NCBI GenBank assembly: GCA_013397695.1
Contig: VYZI01000029.1
Location: 3,188,100 to 3,252,099, forward strand
Direction of reading: 5' to 3'
Origin: Centropus unirufus
Lineage: Eukaryota > Chordata > Aves > Cuculiformes > Centropidae
Length of the DNA stretch: 64,000 nt
Shown here: in pieces, positions 52,501-62,974 of the stretch
Position numbering within the stretch: the stretch's first letter is position 1
How the letters are laid out: the number at the start of each line of letters is the position of its first letter
The notes under the pieces: model-generated
Databases searched by the model: none
Told to the model about the DNA's origin: nothing
Seen by the model: only the letters and a program-made list of their open reading frames with translations
Translations under genes and position numbers: made by a program

Positions 52501-54533
52501 TTATGATTCACAGATGAGCAAGCATCTTCCAGAAACCAATTTTAAGCCAGAGATACCAAGTGAAGAAATCATTATTTGCCTTACTAGCTTATAACTTTTG
52601 CCTCAGGTTACTGAATCCTAAGCCACACTAAGACATTTTGACCCCTGTAATGCCCTCTCCTGTGTGGATACTTCTCCTTGGAGTTCCTCCTCTCTCCAAT
52701 CCTTTCCTCAGCCATTCTTTGACTCCTCCTAGGCACCTTCTAGGTAACACCGCAGTATCTTCTCCCGCAGCAGAACCGTAATCACCCCTACACAGCACCA
52801 CAAGCCATCAGGTTGACACACCAAGACATGTTGTCCCCACCACCACCACCACCTTCTGATGTCCTCTGCAGGGAACAGGAAAACGTTCTTGTGACAGAAT
52901 CATGCTCAGCGGGTACTGTCAGCTCTGTGAGTGGGGTTGAGATACCCTCGGCTGGGTGACGTGTATTTTTGCTTTCTATTTTCTGGCGTCCAATTGTCTG
53001 TACTGCACTGAACTCCACACTCTGCAAAGGTAAAAAGTGTTCCCGGGCAATAACAACTCTGCATTTGTTACGTCTGTGGATATTTCACATGTATAAATAT
53101 TGATAAGCTTGTCCCAAAATATAGAGACTGAGGGTTTTGATTGATGTATATTTGTAGGTACAAAGGTACACTTCCTAGTAAATTCATATTATTAAACCCC
53201 GTATGAGAGAATAAGCCAAGGAGAAGATGACAAGCTTAAAAGAGGTGTGATTATGATTACAGAAAGAGAAGTAAAAAAAAAACACCAAAATTCCTCCTTC
53301 TTTTTGTCCTTTCTACCCTATAAAGTGTTTATGTGTAGCTGGGTTTAACTATTCCTGCCTTCACTGAAGTAATCAATAAACGATCACCTTGAATAGAAAA
53401 GCATGCATTTTCTGCAGTTATAGCTAACCAGAACAGTTTCAAACAAATTCCTAAGGATCCACTTTCATTATTAAAGAGGAGCCTGAATTTTTAGTGCTGC
53501 AAATAACCAGCTGAATGGCCTGTAACTTGATTTTTATTAATATCCAGTTGCCTGTCACATACCTCAAAGTCCAAGTGTCCCTATGTACAATGATCCTGAG
53601 TGCTTGACATCAGACAGCTGGCAATTTTCTCAATCTTCTGTATAACAAGTGACTGTATTGGGGTAGTTTAGGACAGATCCTGTAGAACATGTAAAACAGT
53701 TCCTGGCTGGGAGCTGTTTCTCCAAATCTGTCTGAGAAATGGCTTGCAATCTTACTCATCTTCACAGGTGTTTGATGCCATTGATTTACAATTTTATATT
53801 GCAATTCTAACAGGTTAGCTGAAATAGAGCATACACGTCTGAAAGACATTATTGAGTCCAATATCTCCAGCTCAAGAGAATGAGATAGTTCCCTTTCCCA
53901 TTTAATCATAAATGTTTCTTTAGTGGGCAATAAAGAAAAAGCAATGGCTTTATACAATCACCCCACAATGTTCTGAGATTCATTGCTAAGGAATAAGATT
54001 TGCTCAGCTTAAAAGGATTCTCTAATACAAGTAGATTTAACATCGGACTGAATAAAGGAACTCCCGAACTGGAAGTAAGGAAACAAAAAGGGAAGTCTAG
54101 CATGTTCCACCTTGTATTTCTAAGTGAAACATGGTTTTGTTTTTATTGAAGGGATGAGATAAATATTCCAAATAATTGAAATCGGTGTTTCTGCAGTGTT
54201 TCAAGAGAAGAGAAGTAAAACACACAATAGAGTTACGAAAACACACAGATTACTTTTAGAGCTAGTACAGACATCACCGCAGCAGCACAGAACTCAGGTT
54301 CAGGTCTGTTCTATAAAACCTGCGGTTTGCATACCTGCTAGCTCATGATCCCTGTGTTTTGAAAACCTACGTAGAAAGTCAGTTCCCTTTAGCTGAGTAA
54401 TAAGCTGGATTTATACCTCTGTAACAGAACCCACCATACTCAAGAGGCTTGCATAGGGCTTTTAATGGTTCCCTTTCGTGCCCAAGTAAAGTTAGTAATA
54501 AGTCTTTTGAACAGGATGAAGCAGTGAATGGGG

Positions 54534-54557
54534 TGAAGTTCACGCTGGTGAACTTCA
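54534..54557. repeat. Perfect 10-bp inverted repeat with 4-nt loop
   Basis: TGAAGTTCAC - GCTG - GTGAACTTCA. It contains AGTTCA and TGAACT as an inverted pair with a 6-bp spacer, which resembles nuclear-receptor half-sites. Confidence 0.9.
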
Positions 54558-57077
54558 AAACGGACATAAAATAGAGATCACCTGATCCATTCATTCTGAA
54601 CTGACCTAAATTATCAGCAGTGCTCTTCAAATACGTGGCTCCACTCAGCTGTGCAAATAAGATCCCTGTATAAAAATGATATGTATCAAAATTAAATCAG
54701 CAAAGTGGTTAGTACTGGCCTCACTTTGCTCCTGCTGAACTTTCATTCTTCTGTCACAAGGTGCTTTGAAAATTCCCATTCAGTGGGACCAGCCCTTCAG
54801 CAAAGAGCTGAAAGGACAAGACGATTTTGATGATTTTACATTATGTGCCCTTTTCCAGAATGAGTGCAGCCCCTGATTTCAGGCTGGTGAGAATCACCAT
54901 TGAACGCAGCTCCCAAATTAGGTTCCTTTCTTCTTGGACACATGCACAGTGAGTTTACACCTCGCACAGACAGGGGTGGCAATTTAAATTTAAATGTGGT
55001 TTAATGAAAACAACATTTTTCCAATCCTCTGGATGAGCAGAAAAACAGCTGTAACATTGCAAAAGGATATGCACATATTTCATTTTTTATCAAATCTGCT
55101 GAAAAGACAAAATCAAGATTAGATTAATCTTAATAGTATTTGTACATTATTTTTTTAAAAAGAGAGAGAACTCGGTATTTTTCTGTTAACTTACAATTCC
55201 CCTGAACTCCACCGAGAGCGCTAAAATATTAGGGATGGTCTATTTGGAATGAAAGACAAATAGCAAAAAGGTAATTAGCGTATAAAGCAAGCCTATTGTC
55301 AGTCCTTGAATCTTTGCTGCTTCTGACTATAGCATCTGGATTTGTTAATGCAGATGGCTCACATTGTTAAGTCTTTGTTAAATAACTAGATTTTTGATCA
55401 ATAAAATTGTTCTGATTTTGATAAAATTTCTTTTCAAATTTAAGAAGGGACAGATGTTTTAGACATGCCAATGCTCAGCACATGATAGATCCTCAAGTCT
55501 CTCACCAAGTTTCATGGCTTAGCAGTAGCATGGACTGCATGAATTATAAAGCACTTCCAGGGTCAGGTCCTAGAATAGTAGCCCACTGAGATTTTTTAGA
55601 CCTGTGTATCTTGAAGTAGTTTACATCCAGGACGTAAAAAACCCCATTCTCTTTGGTTAGTTTGCCTCTTATCTTAGCTGGAGCAAGGCGCCAGCCCCAG
55701 GGGATGCTTTTCTTGAGAAATACTTTGCCCTTGTAACGAGGATTTGGTTGTGGCTTTGACAACCAGACACGTCGTGGCAGAGAGGATGTGAAAGTGAAGC
55801 ACCCGAATGGCAGTTGGTGGTGACGTCCTGTTTGCTGAGGACAGGAGCAAGCTCAACGCATCCGTAGGGACTATGCACGTAACCGACAGCTCCCGCACCT
55901 CTCAGGAGTAAAGCCTTCTCCAGTGCCAGGAGAAGAAAGTTGTGGCTGCCTCTTCTCGAGTTGGCATGTGGAACATCTTCATCCAAGTTAAATTTACCCC
56001 ATGAATCTAGAGATGGCAGGCATTGCAGCTCTTCCTGACAAGGAGTGTTCCCACCTTGCACACTTAGGCAAGAATTGCTAGCTCGCTCTTGCAGGTCAGA
56101 GGCTCCATCGAGCAGCTGTATTGAGTGAAGAGGATGGATCAGCAGGCGTAATACAAATCTGGGAACTCTGGAGATGTACGCGCAGTTCAGCATATGCTTT
56201 GCAAGTGAACATCCCCATTATGCAGTAATGGTAAAAGATGTAAACCCCATACCCTGGAGATTTCACTACTCTAGGCCAGACATCCAAAAAATGGATAAAC
56301 TCTCTTTACTTACATGTAACTGTCTCTACACCACCATGGCCAACATTTAGGGCCTAAGTGGACAGACTGCCTCAGTACTTAAGAAGTGTCTTCATTGAAG
56401 AAGTAACTGCCACCTCCCAGCTGGTTACTGAACCTCTGCTAGAGTCCTCTGTCTCCCCAGATCTCTTGGCTCACTTTGCCTTAATCTTATTTAGACAAAG
56501 GGGTCTGAGCTAATGCAGACAGTTTAAACAATAAGCCTGGTAACCTGGCTTCTTTAATCTGAAAAGGTTTGGGGAACACACATAACCGAGCAACTGTACC
56601 AGCAGATGTGAGGAATGTTGATATCTGGCAGGGGTGATGCCAACAAAAAAACCCCAAAACCAGGGACAGTAAGTTTTTACACTGGCTTAGCTGGGCTTTA
56701 TGAGGGAGCACCTGTTTATTATCTTAGGACGTAATTCTTTTGTCTGTAGTGCTGGCTAAACAGGTCCTATTCATCTCCCCTTGCCTCCAAAGGACCTCTT
56801 TAGTCAGTAAGAAGTAGGTAACGGCCTCGTGCGCTCTGCCCCTTCTCTTCCCCCTTCCTGTTATGCCAGCACTACTGGTTGGGCCGTTGGATGAGTCAGT
56901 GCAAGGATCTGGATAAAAATAAGTCTTATTTCTCCCCCCTTGGCACACCATGCAGCTGCACAGACCGTTGCATCAGCACCCCCAAGGTCCGTGCCAGGTG
57001 GTTATGGCAGTCACCTGGAGCTCCTGGAGTGGGTGCTGCTGCTGAAATAAATGTTCACGCAGTCACAGCATTCCTCC

Positions 57078-57150
57078 CTTGTGCCTCATTTCCTTGATGG
57101 TGAAGTGGGAGTAACTGGACTTCTCAGTTTACAGGCCTGCTTAAAGGATA
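57078..57150 (+). mobile_element. Possible MIR-like fragment
   Basis: TTGTGCCTCATTTCCTTGAT followed by GTGAAGTGGGAGTAACTGGA resembles the MIR words GTGCCTCAGTTTCC and AAATGGGAATAA. Too short and diverged for a firm call. Confidence 0.3.
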
Positions 57151-58569
57151 AATGTATCAAAGCCGCAGCTCTCAAATTAAGACGTTGCCCCCTCGGGAAA
57201 GCACAGAATGTTGGGTTGGGATGGAGAAGGCTCGGGAAAATTTCAGCCACCTCTCTCTTCCCCCAGACTCTCCCAGCCTTCACAGTTCTTCCCTCTATTT
57301 GCTGAGAGTGTTCTCTTTGTGTCCCCTGCACAGAAGGGCTGGAGGCAATTGGCACTGAGGTGAACCTCGCTGCAACTTGGAGGGTAGGATTTACCTGCAG
57401 AAAAGCAACAGTCGAATGATACACCTGAGTGATGCCGTACGGCTGTGCTTCAGGAGGCCAAGCCAGCTGCAAGTTGGCATGCAGGAATTTGGGGTTACCT
57501 TGAGAGCAAATGTGCGCATACGTGCAAAGGGTGGGGAATTAAGATAAGGTGGTGGAAGGAGGGAATTATAAACTATTACAGCAAAGGAGAAAGGCAGAGC
57601 TCATTATTAGAGATTATTAGAGATTGTGGACACTCAAATACCCAGAAACGGGTCAGAAACAAAGTGCATCGGGTAAAATAATAATTTTGTTGCCCTTGCA
57701 AATATTCAGTATTGCTAATGTCATAGAAAAGAAATTCAGTTTTCAAAATAAAAAAAATCATGCCATCTTCTATTAAAATCCATGCATTTCTGGCTGTACA
57801 TAAAAAAATCCTACAAAGTATTTTTCTTAGTGAAGACATTGAGGCCATGGTAATCTGTTCCTAGAAGCAGCAATTGATAAATACTGCAGGCTTCAGGTAA
57901 TATTTGCATTGTGATATGTGAAATGTATAACTCTACCTTGGAAAAAGTTTAGGAAAGAAAAACAGGGCTTTTTTCCTTTTCTGGGAAATCCAGCATGGTT
58001 ACAGCTGAGGTAGTTACCTCGTTGATTTTATGAGCGCGAATGCTGTGTATTGTCAGTTTGACTGTTTCTCTGATGCATCAGTCATCTCCGTGTGCTACAG
58101 CTGACAATAGAAAGGACCTCCGACCAACATGCAGCTGAGAGGAAATATTTCTTTTGGTTTCCCATGTGTCTCTTGCACATCAGCAGAGGAAGGATCTCTA
58201 AAAGGCTGGAGAACGGGAAGAAATCATTGGCAGAGAACTCCGTGATTACTGTTGTACTGAACATCGTTCAAGTTTTCCAATTTATAAATGAACAGGATCA
58301 TAAATAACCAACTCAAAGGAAGGTTGGCTTTTTTGGCTAAACTTCTCCAAAATGCAGCAATGTTCCCAATAATGACACAGGATTCAGGAATATTACTGTA
58401 GTACAGTTTAAAGCCTCTGATTTCACCGGTGGGTAGACCCCGAAAGCAACAATATAACTGTCAAGTGGAAGATTTTGTTTTGATTTAGAAAATTGGTTGG
58501 GCTGCGAGCTCACCAACGTACAGACTCGAGAGCTGTTTTTCCTAGAGGCCCAGGTCCACACAAGCACTT

Positions 58570-58625
58570 AATCAGGGCTTAACTTTAAGGAAGTGAGTGA
58601 TCTTATTGACTTCAATGGATGATTC
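58570..58625. repeat. Sauropsid interspersed-repeat-like sequence
   Basis: AGGGCTTAACTTTAAGGAAG followed by TTATTGACTTCAATGGATGA resembles a motif common in bird, turtle and crocodilian genomes, with a TTAACTTTAAGCA word followed by CATTGACTTCAATGGG. Its family is not certain to me. Confidence 0.3.
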
Positions 58626-59194
58626 GCATTTGTAAAATTGAGGTATTTAAACATTCTATTTGAGTGCTCTAAATCTAGCAAGCAAAAAAAAAAAAAATTG
58701 CCAATGTTGCATTTCCATAATAAAATCGTGTATGACATTCTGAAGATGGAGATGCTGATGTTTTGTCGTCCTTTTGTTTACACATTGCCAGAAGAAATTG
58801 ATTAAATTGCCCAGGATTAGTGGCTGCTAAAGAATGGATTTTAATTAAATGGTAGAATGTGTCACTCTCTACATGTTTTAGGCCACAATCTGTTGGCATA
58901 AACGGTGTTTTTTCAAAGTTCATTATGACCAGCTAAATTAAAATTATTACACTTACCTAAAGGCTTTACACCTAACTGATTCTGGCTCATCAGATGGGTA
59001 TCAACTGCAATAGTTTACATATTACATTTGTGACTGAAATGTAAATATTATGTAATAAAGAAAACACCAGTGTGTTATATTTATAGGTTGACCGCACAAG
59101 GGTTCTCTTAAAAGCAACATCCCATTACTAGGGCTCCAAATGCCAAGCTACAGTATAAACCTAAGGCTATGAGCTGGCTGCTTACTTTGCTGTG

Positions 59195-59275
59195 ATCTGA
59201 TTTATGCCTTATTGAAATCAATTAAAAGATTCGCACTGACTTCAGAATGATTTCGATTGGATGTTTAACTAGTGA
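59195..59275. repeat. Sauropsid interspersed-repeat-like sequence
   Basis: TATTGAAATCAATTAAAAGA TTCGCACTGACTTCAGAATG resembles a common sauropsid repeat word pair (TTGAAGTCAATGGAAAGA and CATTGACTTCAATGGG). A related short piece is at about 35655-35700 (CAAAGCCCACTGCAGGCAGT GGAAAGACTC). Heavily decayed. Confidence 0.3.
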
Positions 59276-60534
59276 CAGAAGTGATAATTTAATAAAAACC
59301 CTCATACTTCTCCCTTTTTCCCTCATTAAACCTAATGCCAATATAAAAGAAGGAAAATGGGAATCGTAGTGAATTTGACAACTGTTTTGAATTGCACGGG
59401 GGATTTAAACATAAAGAACAACAAGAAACCAACAAAAAGGGTGTTTTTGTGAACAGGGATTTTTTTGGTCTCTTGTGGGTTCCCAAGTCAGATGCAACAG
59501 GTTCTTCAGCCTGGATTTTTACCTCATGAAAAAGAAAAATAAAATTAGAAAATAAAGCTCTTTCTCCTAGTATCTCTAAAATAACACCGAGAAATGATTA
59601 CGCTATGGGTTTCTTTTCTGTATCTCTCTTTAGTGTTACTCTTTGTATGATTTAAAAGCTACTGCTCTTACCAAGCGGAAGGATCGTTGCTCCAGTGCTG
59701 GGAAAGGTGCCTCACTTCCATTGGGTCAAGCTGCAGCCAGCCAGCCAAAGGAGCCTGTACAGATGTAGCCAATGGAATAAACAAATTACCAACAGTAAGT
59801 TTGGAAAATAATCTTGTTTATTCTGGAAAGGGATCCCAGAGCACCCAAGTTTACAATCTATCAGAAAAAAGTCAAGAGAAAGAAACCATGCTTGGACAAC
59901 ACGCGTTTATGGGAAATAACTAAATTGAAGAAACAATGAAAATGGAACTCAAGTTGAAACTGCACACTTGTGATATCAAATATCAATGCAATCATTTTGC
60001 AGCAGATAATATGCATGGCAATTAGAGCTTTTTTACATTATATGATAATAAATTCATAATTCATGCATACAATGAGAGCTTTTGGAAAGGAGCTTTTGAA
60101 ATCAACAAACGCTACCACTCATCATCTGAGCAAAGATGGCAAAAGGAATTTTAACATTATTTGCGATCTGAAAAATTGAACCATCGTTGTTGCTTTGTGT
60201 TGTGCTTCCCTTGCACAGACTGCAGTGCCTTCTGTCTGCTTTAGGGTGTGGCATCTGCCATTGGGGAGGAAAAACTGGCATGTGTTGCCTTTTATAGCAG
60301 ACTGATTTCATTGTGCTGAGGGCCTCTATTTTATAGCCTCTTAGTTCCAATCTTGTGGCCAAGTTGCTGAAACAAATGGGAGTAAAAGGAGTTAGCAGTA
60401 TACAGCCTTCTAAAGCCTCCTCTTTTTTTTTTTTAATCTTTTTTCTTTCACAGGGAAAACATTACAAAGTAAATCTTTGTTAAACTTTTTGTGTTATTTT
60501 CCCAGTCAGAAAGAGTTGCGGAGCACGTCAGGAA

Positions 60535-60568
60535 GTACCGCAGTCCGCAGCTGAGGCGCTAGCGGTAC
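60535..60568. repeat. CpG cluster with GTACCGC/GCGGTAC inverted repeat
   Basis: Seven-bp arms (60535-60541 and 60562-60568) flank 20 bases. The surrounding 60 bp (60515-60575) hold several CpGs inside otherwise strongly AT-rich DNA. Confidence 0.6.
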
Positions 60569-61400
60569 CTTTTATCAGGTTTTCAATACATATATTTGTG
60601 CTTGAATATAAATGTCTTGAAGTATAAATGTGTAATTGATTTTATATTTTATTTCAGAGTACACATGTAAATAAATACACACAAGTAGACATCTATACTT
60701 ATATTTGCATATGAAAGACTTAAAAAAATCAACTTATGTGGTTTAATGTGTATAATTAGCGTGCATTTGAATATAGAAAAGAAGAAAATCCAGGAGAAAA
60801 TGTCAAAAAGGCTCACTAACAAAGATGTAGTATTCTCTTGGCAAAAGCTGATGAATGATTTGGCATGAATTCATCTTACAGTTCTGTTATTCTCTCTCCT
60901 ACAAAGATGATATACCCCTTTCGAGCAGTTTGCATAGAATTGCAATTTGTTGTTGTTACAGGCTGTAATGACCCTTGGGTATGCACCTGATTCCCCCCAC
61001 TAGAATTACTCACCATCTTTTTTTTCCCACTCTATGTTTTTCTACGAGCCATATAACATTTTTGCACTTGCAAAGAGCAAAAAAAAAATAAATAAATGAA
61101 AAGAAGCATACGATTGTAACAGGAATATTAGCAAGACATACTTGACGAGCACCGTGACTTTTCAAAACTAACTCCATGATGGAAATCAGAACATTTCTGA
61201 CTTTTCAGACAGAACTAAAATTAATAGACACTGGAATCACATTGTTCACACGCTTATCAATAGTCTTCGCATTTAATTCAACATTATAGCTTCAAGCATC
61301 TGCTCTTTAATGTTTTCACAGTGAATTCAAAAAAAGCCTACCTACTCATGGCAGCGTCTTCCTTGATATGCTCCATTTTTCTCCACCCCTACGGAATCCC

Positions 61401-61410
61401 CTATTTATAG
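61401..61410. promoter_or_regulatory. MEF2-type site (CTATTTATAG)
   Basis: Exact match to the YTAWWWWTAR consensus, about 1.5 kb upstream of the ARID1B start codon. Such matches arise by chance in AT-rich DNA, so the call is tentative. Confidence 0.3.
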
Positions 61411-61649
61411 GTTTTGAAATTTGAAGACATGCTTCTATTTAACAGGGCGAATCAATACATGCATTTCAATCAGCAGGGTTTAGACCCTTACTCTATTTAA
61501 AACACTCCCTAGTATCCCAGTTGGCTACATCCATAGCCAAGTATTCGCCATCTCAAACGTTCTCGTTCGTTGAGAGCAGTGTGTGACTGTTACCTTTTCT
61601 GATACCCGGGTACCATTTGTATTAAGATAGTTGTAAAAACACCTTCAAG

Positions 61650-61677
61650 CCTTCAAGGATGAACCTTCAAGGATGGT
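61650..61677 (+). repeat. Tandem duplication, two 14-bp units
   Basis: CCTTCAAGGATGAA and CCTTCAAGGATGGT follow each other, preceded by a partial unit (ACCTTCAAG). It is about 450 bp upstream of the ARID1B CpG island. Confidence 0.8.
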
Positions 61678-62435
61678 TCAAAAATGTAGGTCAGCGGCAG
61701 CAGCTTTCCATGTGGAGCAAAAGTTACTCGGATGATGTATTTCGGGGTGGGTCTTACTACATTTTTGCGTTGTGTTCGTGCTAGAAATGATATTGTTTGG
61801 GGAAACAATTAGGAGAGCGAAAGTGCCTCGCTCTCCTCGATCATCTCCTGTTGATCTGCAAAGAAGCGCACGAAACATATTGAAAACAGCTCGATACGTA
61901 AAAGCATCATCAGTCCAAATGACCGCTGGAATTTACAGACAGCTGGACAATGTGGACAACTGCAAAGATGCTACTGCTGCAGAATTTTAGGTTCAATTTT
62001 ATGACCGTTTGCACTTATAAATTTGAAGGGAAGAAGGGGAAGGTCTTTTTTTTTTTTAATTTTATTTCTTTTTTTTTTATCACACAGCCAACGTTTGCCC
62101 TGCCCTTGGAATACAACGGGGTGCCTTTCGAGCATGACGGGGAAGCGGGGGGAGGCCGGGGCGGCGTGCGGTCCCCGAAAAGTTCGACCTCCATCTGCTC
62201 CCGCACATCTGGACGCGGGGCCCCGCGCCTACGCCTGCCCCCCACTTCCATCCTCCCCCCTCCTTCTCCCCCTCCTCCCTCTCATCCCCGCCGCGGGGGC
62301 GCCCGCCTGGACCCGTGCCCCGGCAGGGCGGGGGGCGCACCCCCTCCCGCGTGTGTGTGCGTGTGCCGATCCCCCCGGCGCGGAGTCCAGTCCGCGTTTT
62401 GCGAGTGCGCGGGCGCGCTGGGGACGGAGGGGGCG

Positions 62436-62525
62436 ATGGCTGCCGGCGCTGGCTCGCTCGCTCGCTCATGCCATGCTGGGCCGGCGCGGCTCCGCCAGCC
62501 GAGTGTTTACCCATATCCGGGTTAG
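62436..62525 (+). other. Possible 29-codon uORF in the ARID1B leader
   Basis: An ATG with G at -3 and G at +4 opens a 29-codon frame starting MAAGAGSLARS and ending at TAG 62523. It lies in the GC-rich leader or promoter and includes a (GCTC)4 run at 62452-62467. It matters only if transcription starts upstream of it, which the sequence does not show. It is not in frame with any recognised protein. Confidence 0.3.
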
Positions 62526-62862
62526 GGAGGAAAGGGGGGGAAAGGAGAGAGAGGAAAGGGAAAAAAAAAAAAAAAAAGAAAAAAAGTTTCATTTAAACCT
62601 GAACAAAAAAAAAAAAACAACAACCAACTTTGAACATGAAATCTCAGAGCAGGAACGGGCACGGACCGTAAGGCGTTCTTACCATTTCTAATCGCAACCA
62701 CGGACTCGGGGAGGGAAATTCCTGCAATTCGGTGCGTGCGGGGCGGCCCGCAGGGGATACTCTGGGATCAGTCAAGTCCCTTCCCCGGCCGCTTCCCTTT
62801 CTGCCCTTCCACTCTCCCTCCCCTCACCCCCGCTCGCCCTCCTTTTTTTGAGGGTGTGTGTG

Positions 62863-62938
62863 TGCGATTATTTTTTTTTTTTCTTTTTATATTTTCTTTA
62901 ACTTTTTTTTTTGTTGTTGTTGTTGTTACTCTCATCAG
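62863..62938 (+). promoter_or_regulatory. Splice-acceptor-like polypyrimidine tract and AG just upstream of the ARID1B AUG
   Basis: A long T-rich tract ends in CTCATCAG (AG at 62937-62938), 36 bases before the preferred start. Branch-point-like TTTAAC lies about 40 bases upstream of the AG. A GTAAGG at 62668 could serve as donor for an intron of about 270 bp. It may equally be plain low-complexity leader sequence. Confidence 0.25.
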
Positions 62939-62960
62939 CACTAATTTCTCCGGACTCGCA

Positions 62961-62972
62961 ATGTTGCGATGA
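62961..62972 (+). other. Minimal upstream ORF overlapping the ARID1B start region
   Basis: ATG TTG CGA TGA encodes three residues and stops. Its TGA overlaps the in-frame ATG at 62969 (ATGA overlap) and ends two bases before the preferred ATG at 62975. G lies at -3, so initiation here is plausible. Such a layout could make ARID1B translation depend on leaky scanning or reinitiation. That effect is inference; the overlap is seen directly. Confidence 0.6.
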
Positions 62973-62974
62973 TC

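Larger units (their letters stand above)
51001..62099. other. Intergenic upstream flank of ARID1B; no gene recognised
   Basis: It includes a CAC-repeat (52,838-52,852), the octamer pair, two old repeat-like pieces (58.6 and 59.2 kb) and short palindromes. The minus-strand frame of 174 codons at 55669-56193 has no recognisable domain. Being low in repeats and adjacent to a dosage-sensitive developmental gene, it is a plausible enhancer territory. Confidence 0.65.

Noticed and set aside
55669..56193. 174-codon minus-strand frame
   Set aside because: No similarity to a protein I know; a second overlapping frame of similar quality exists (55544-55762), so coding status is not supported.
60620..60662. 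Splice-acceptor-like TTTATATTTTATTTCAG followed by AG
   Set aside because: AT-rich background gives many such words; no matching exon or donor could be supported.
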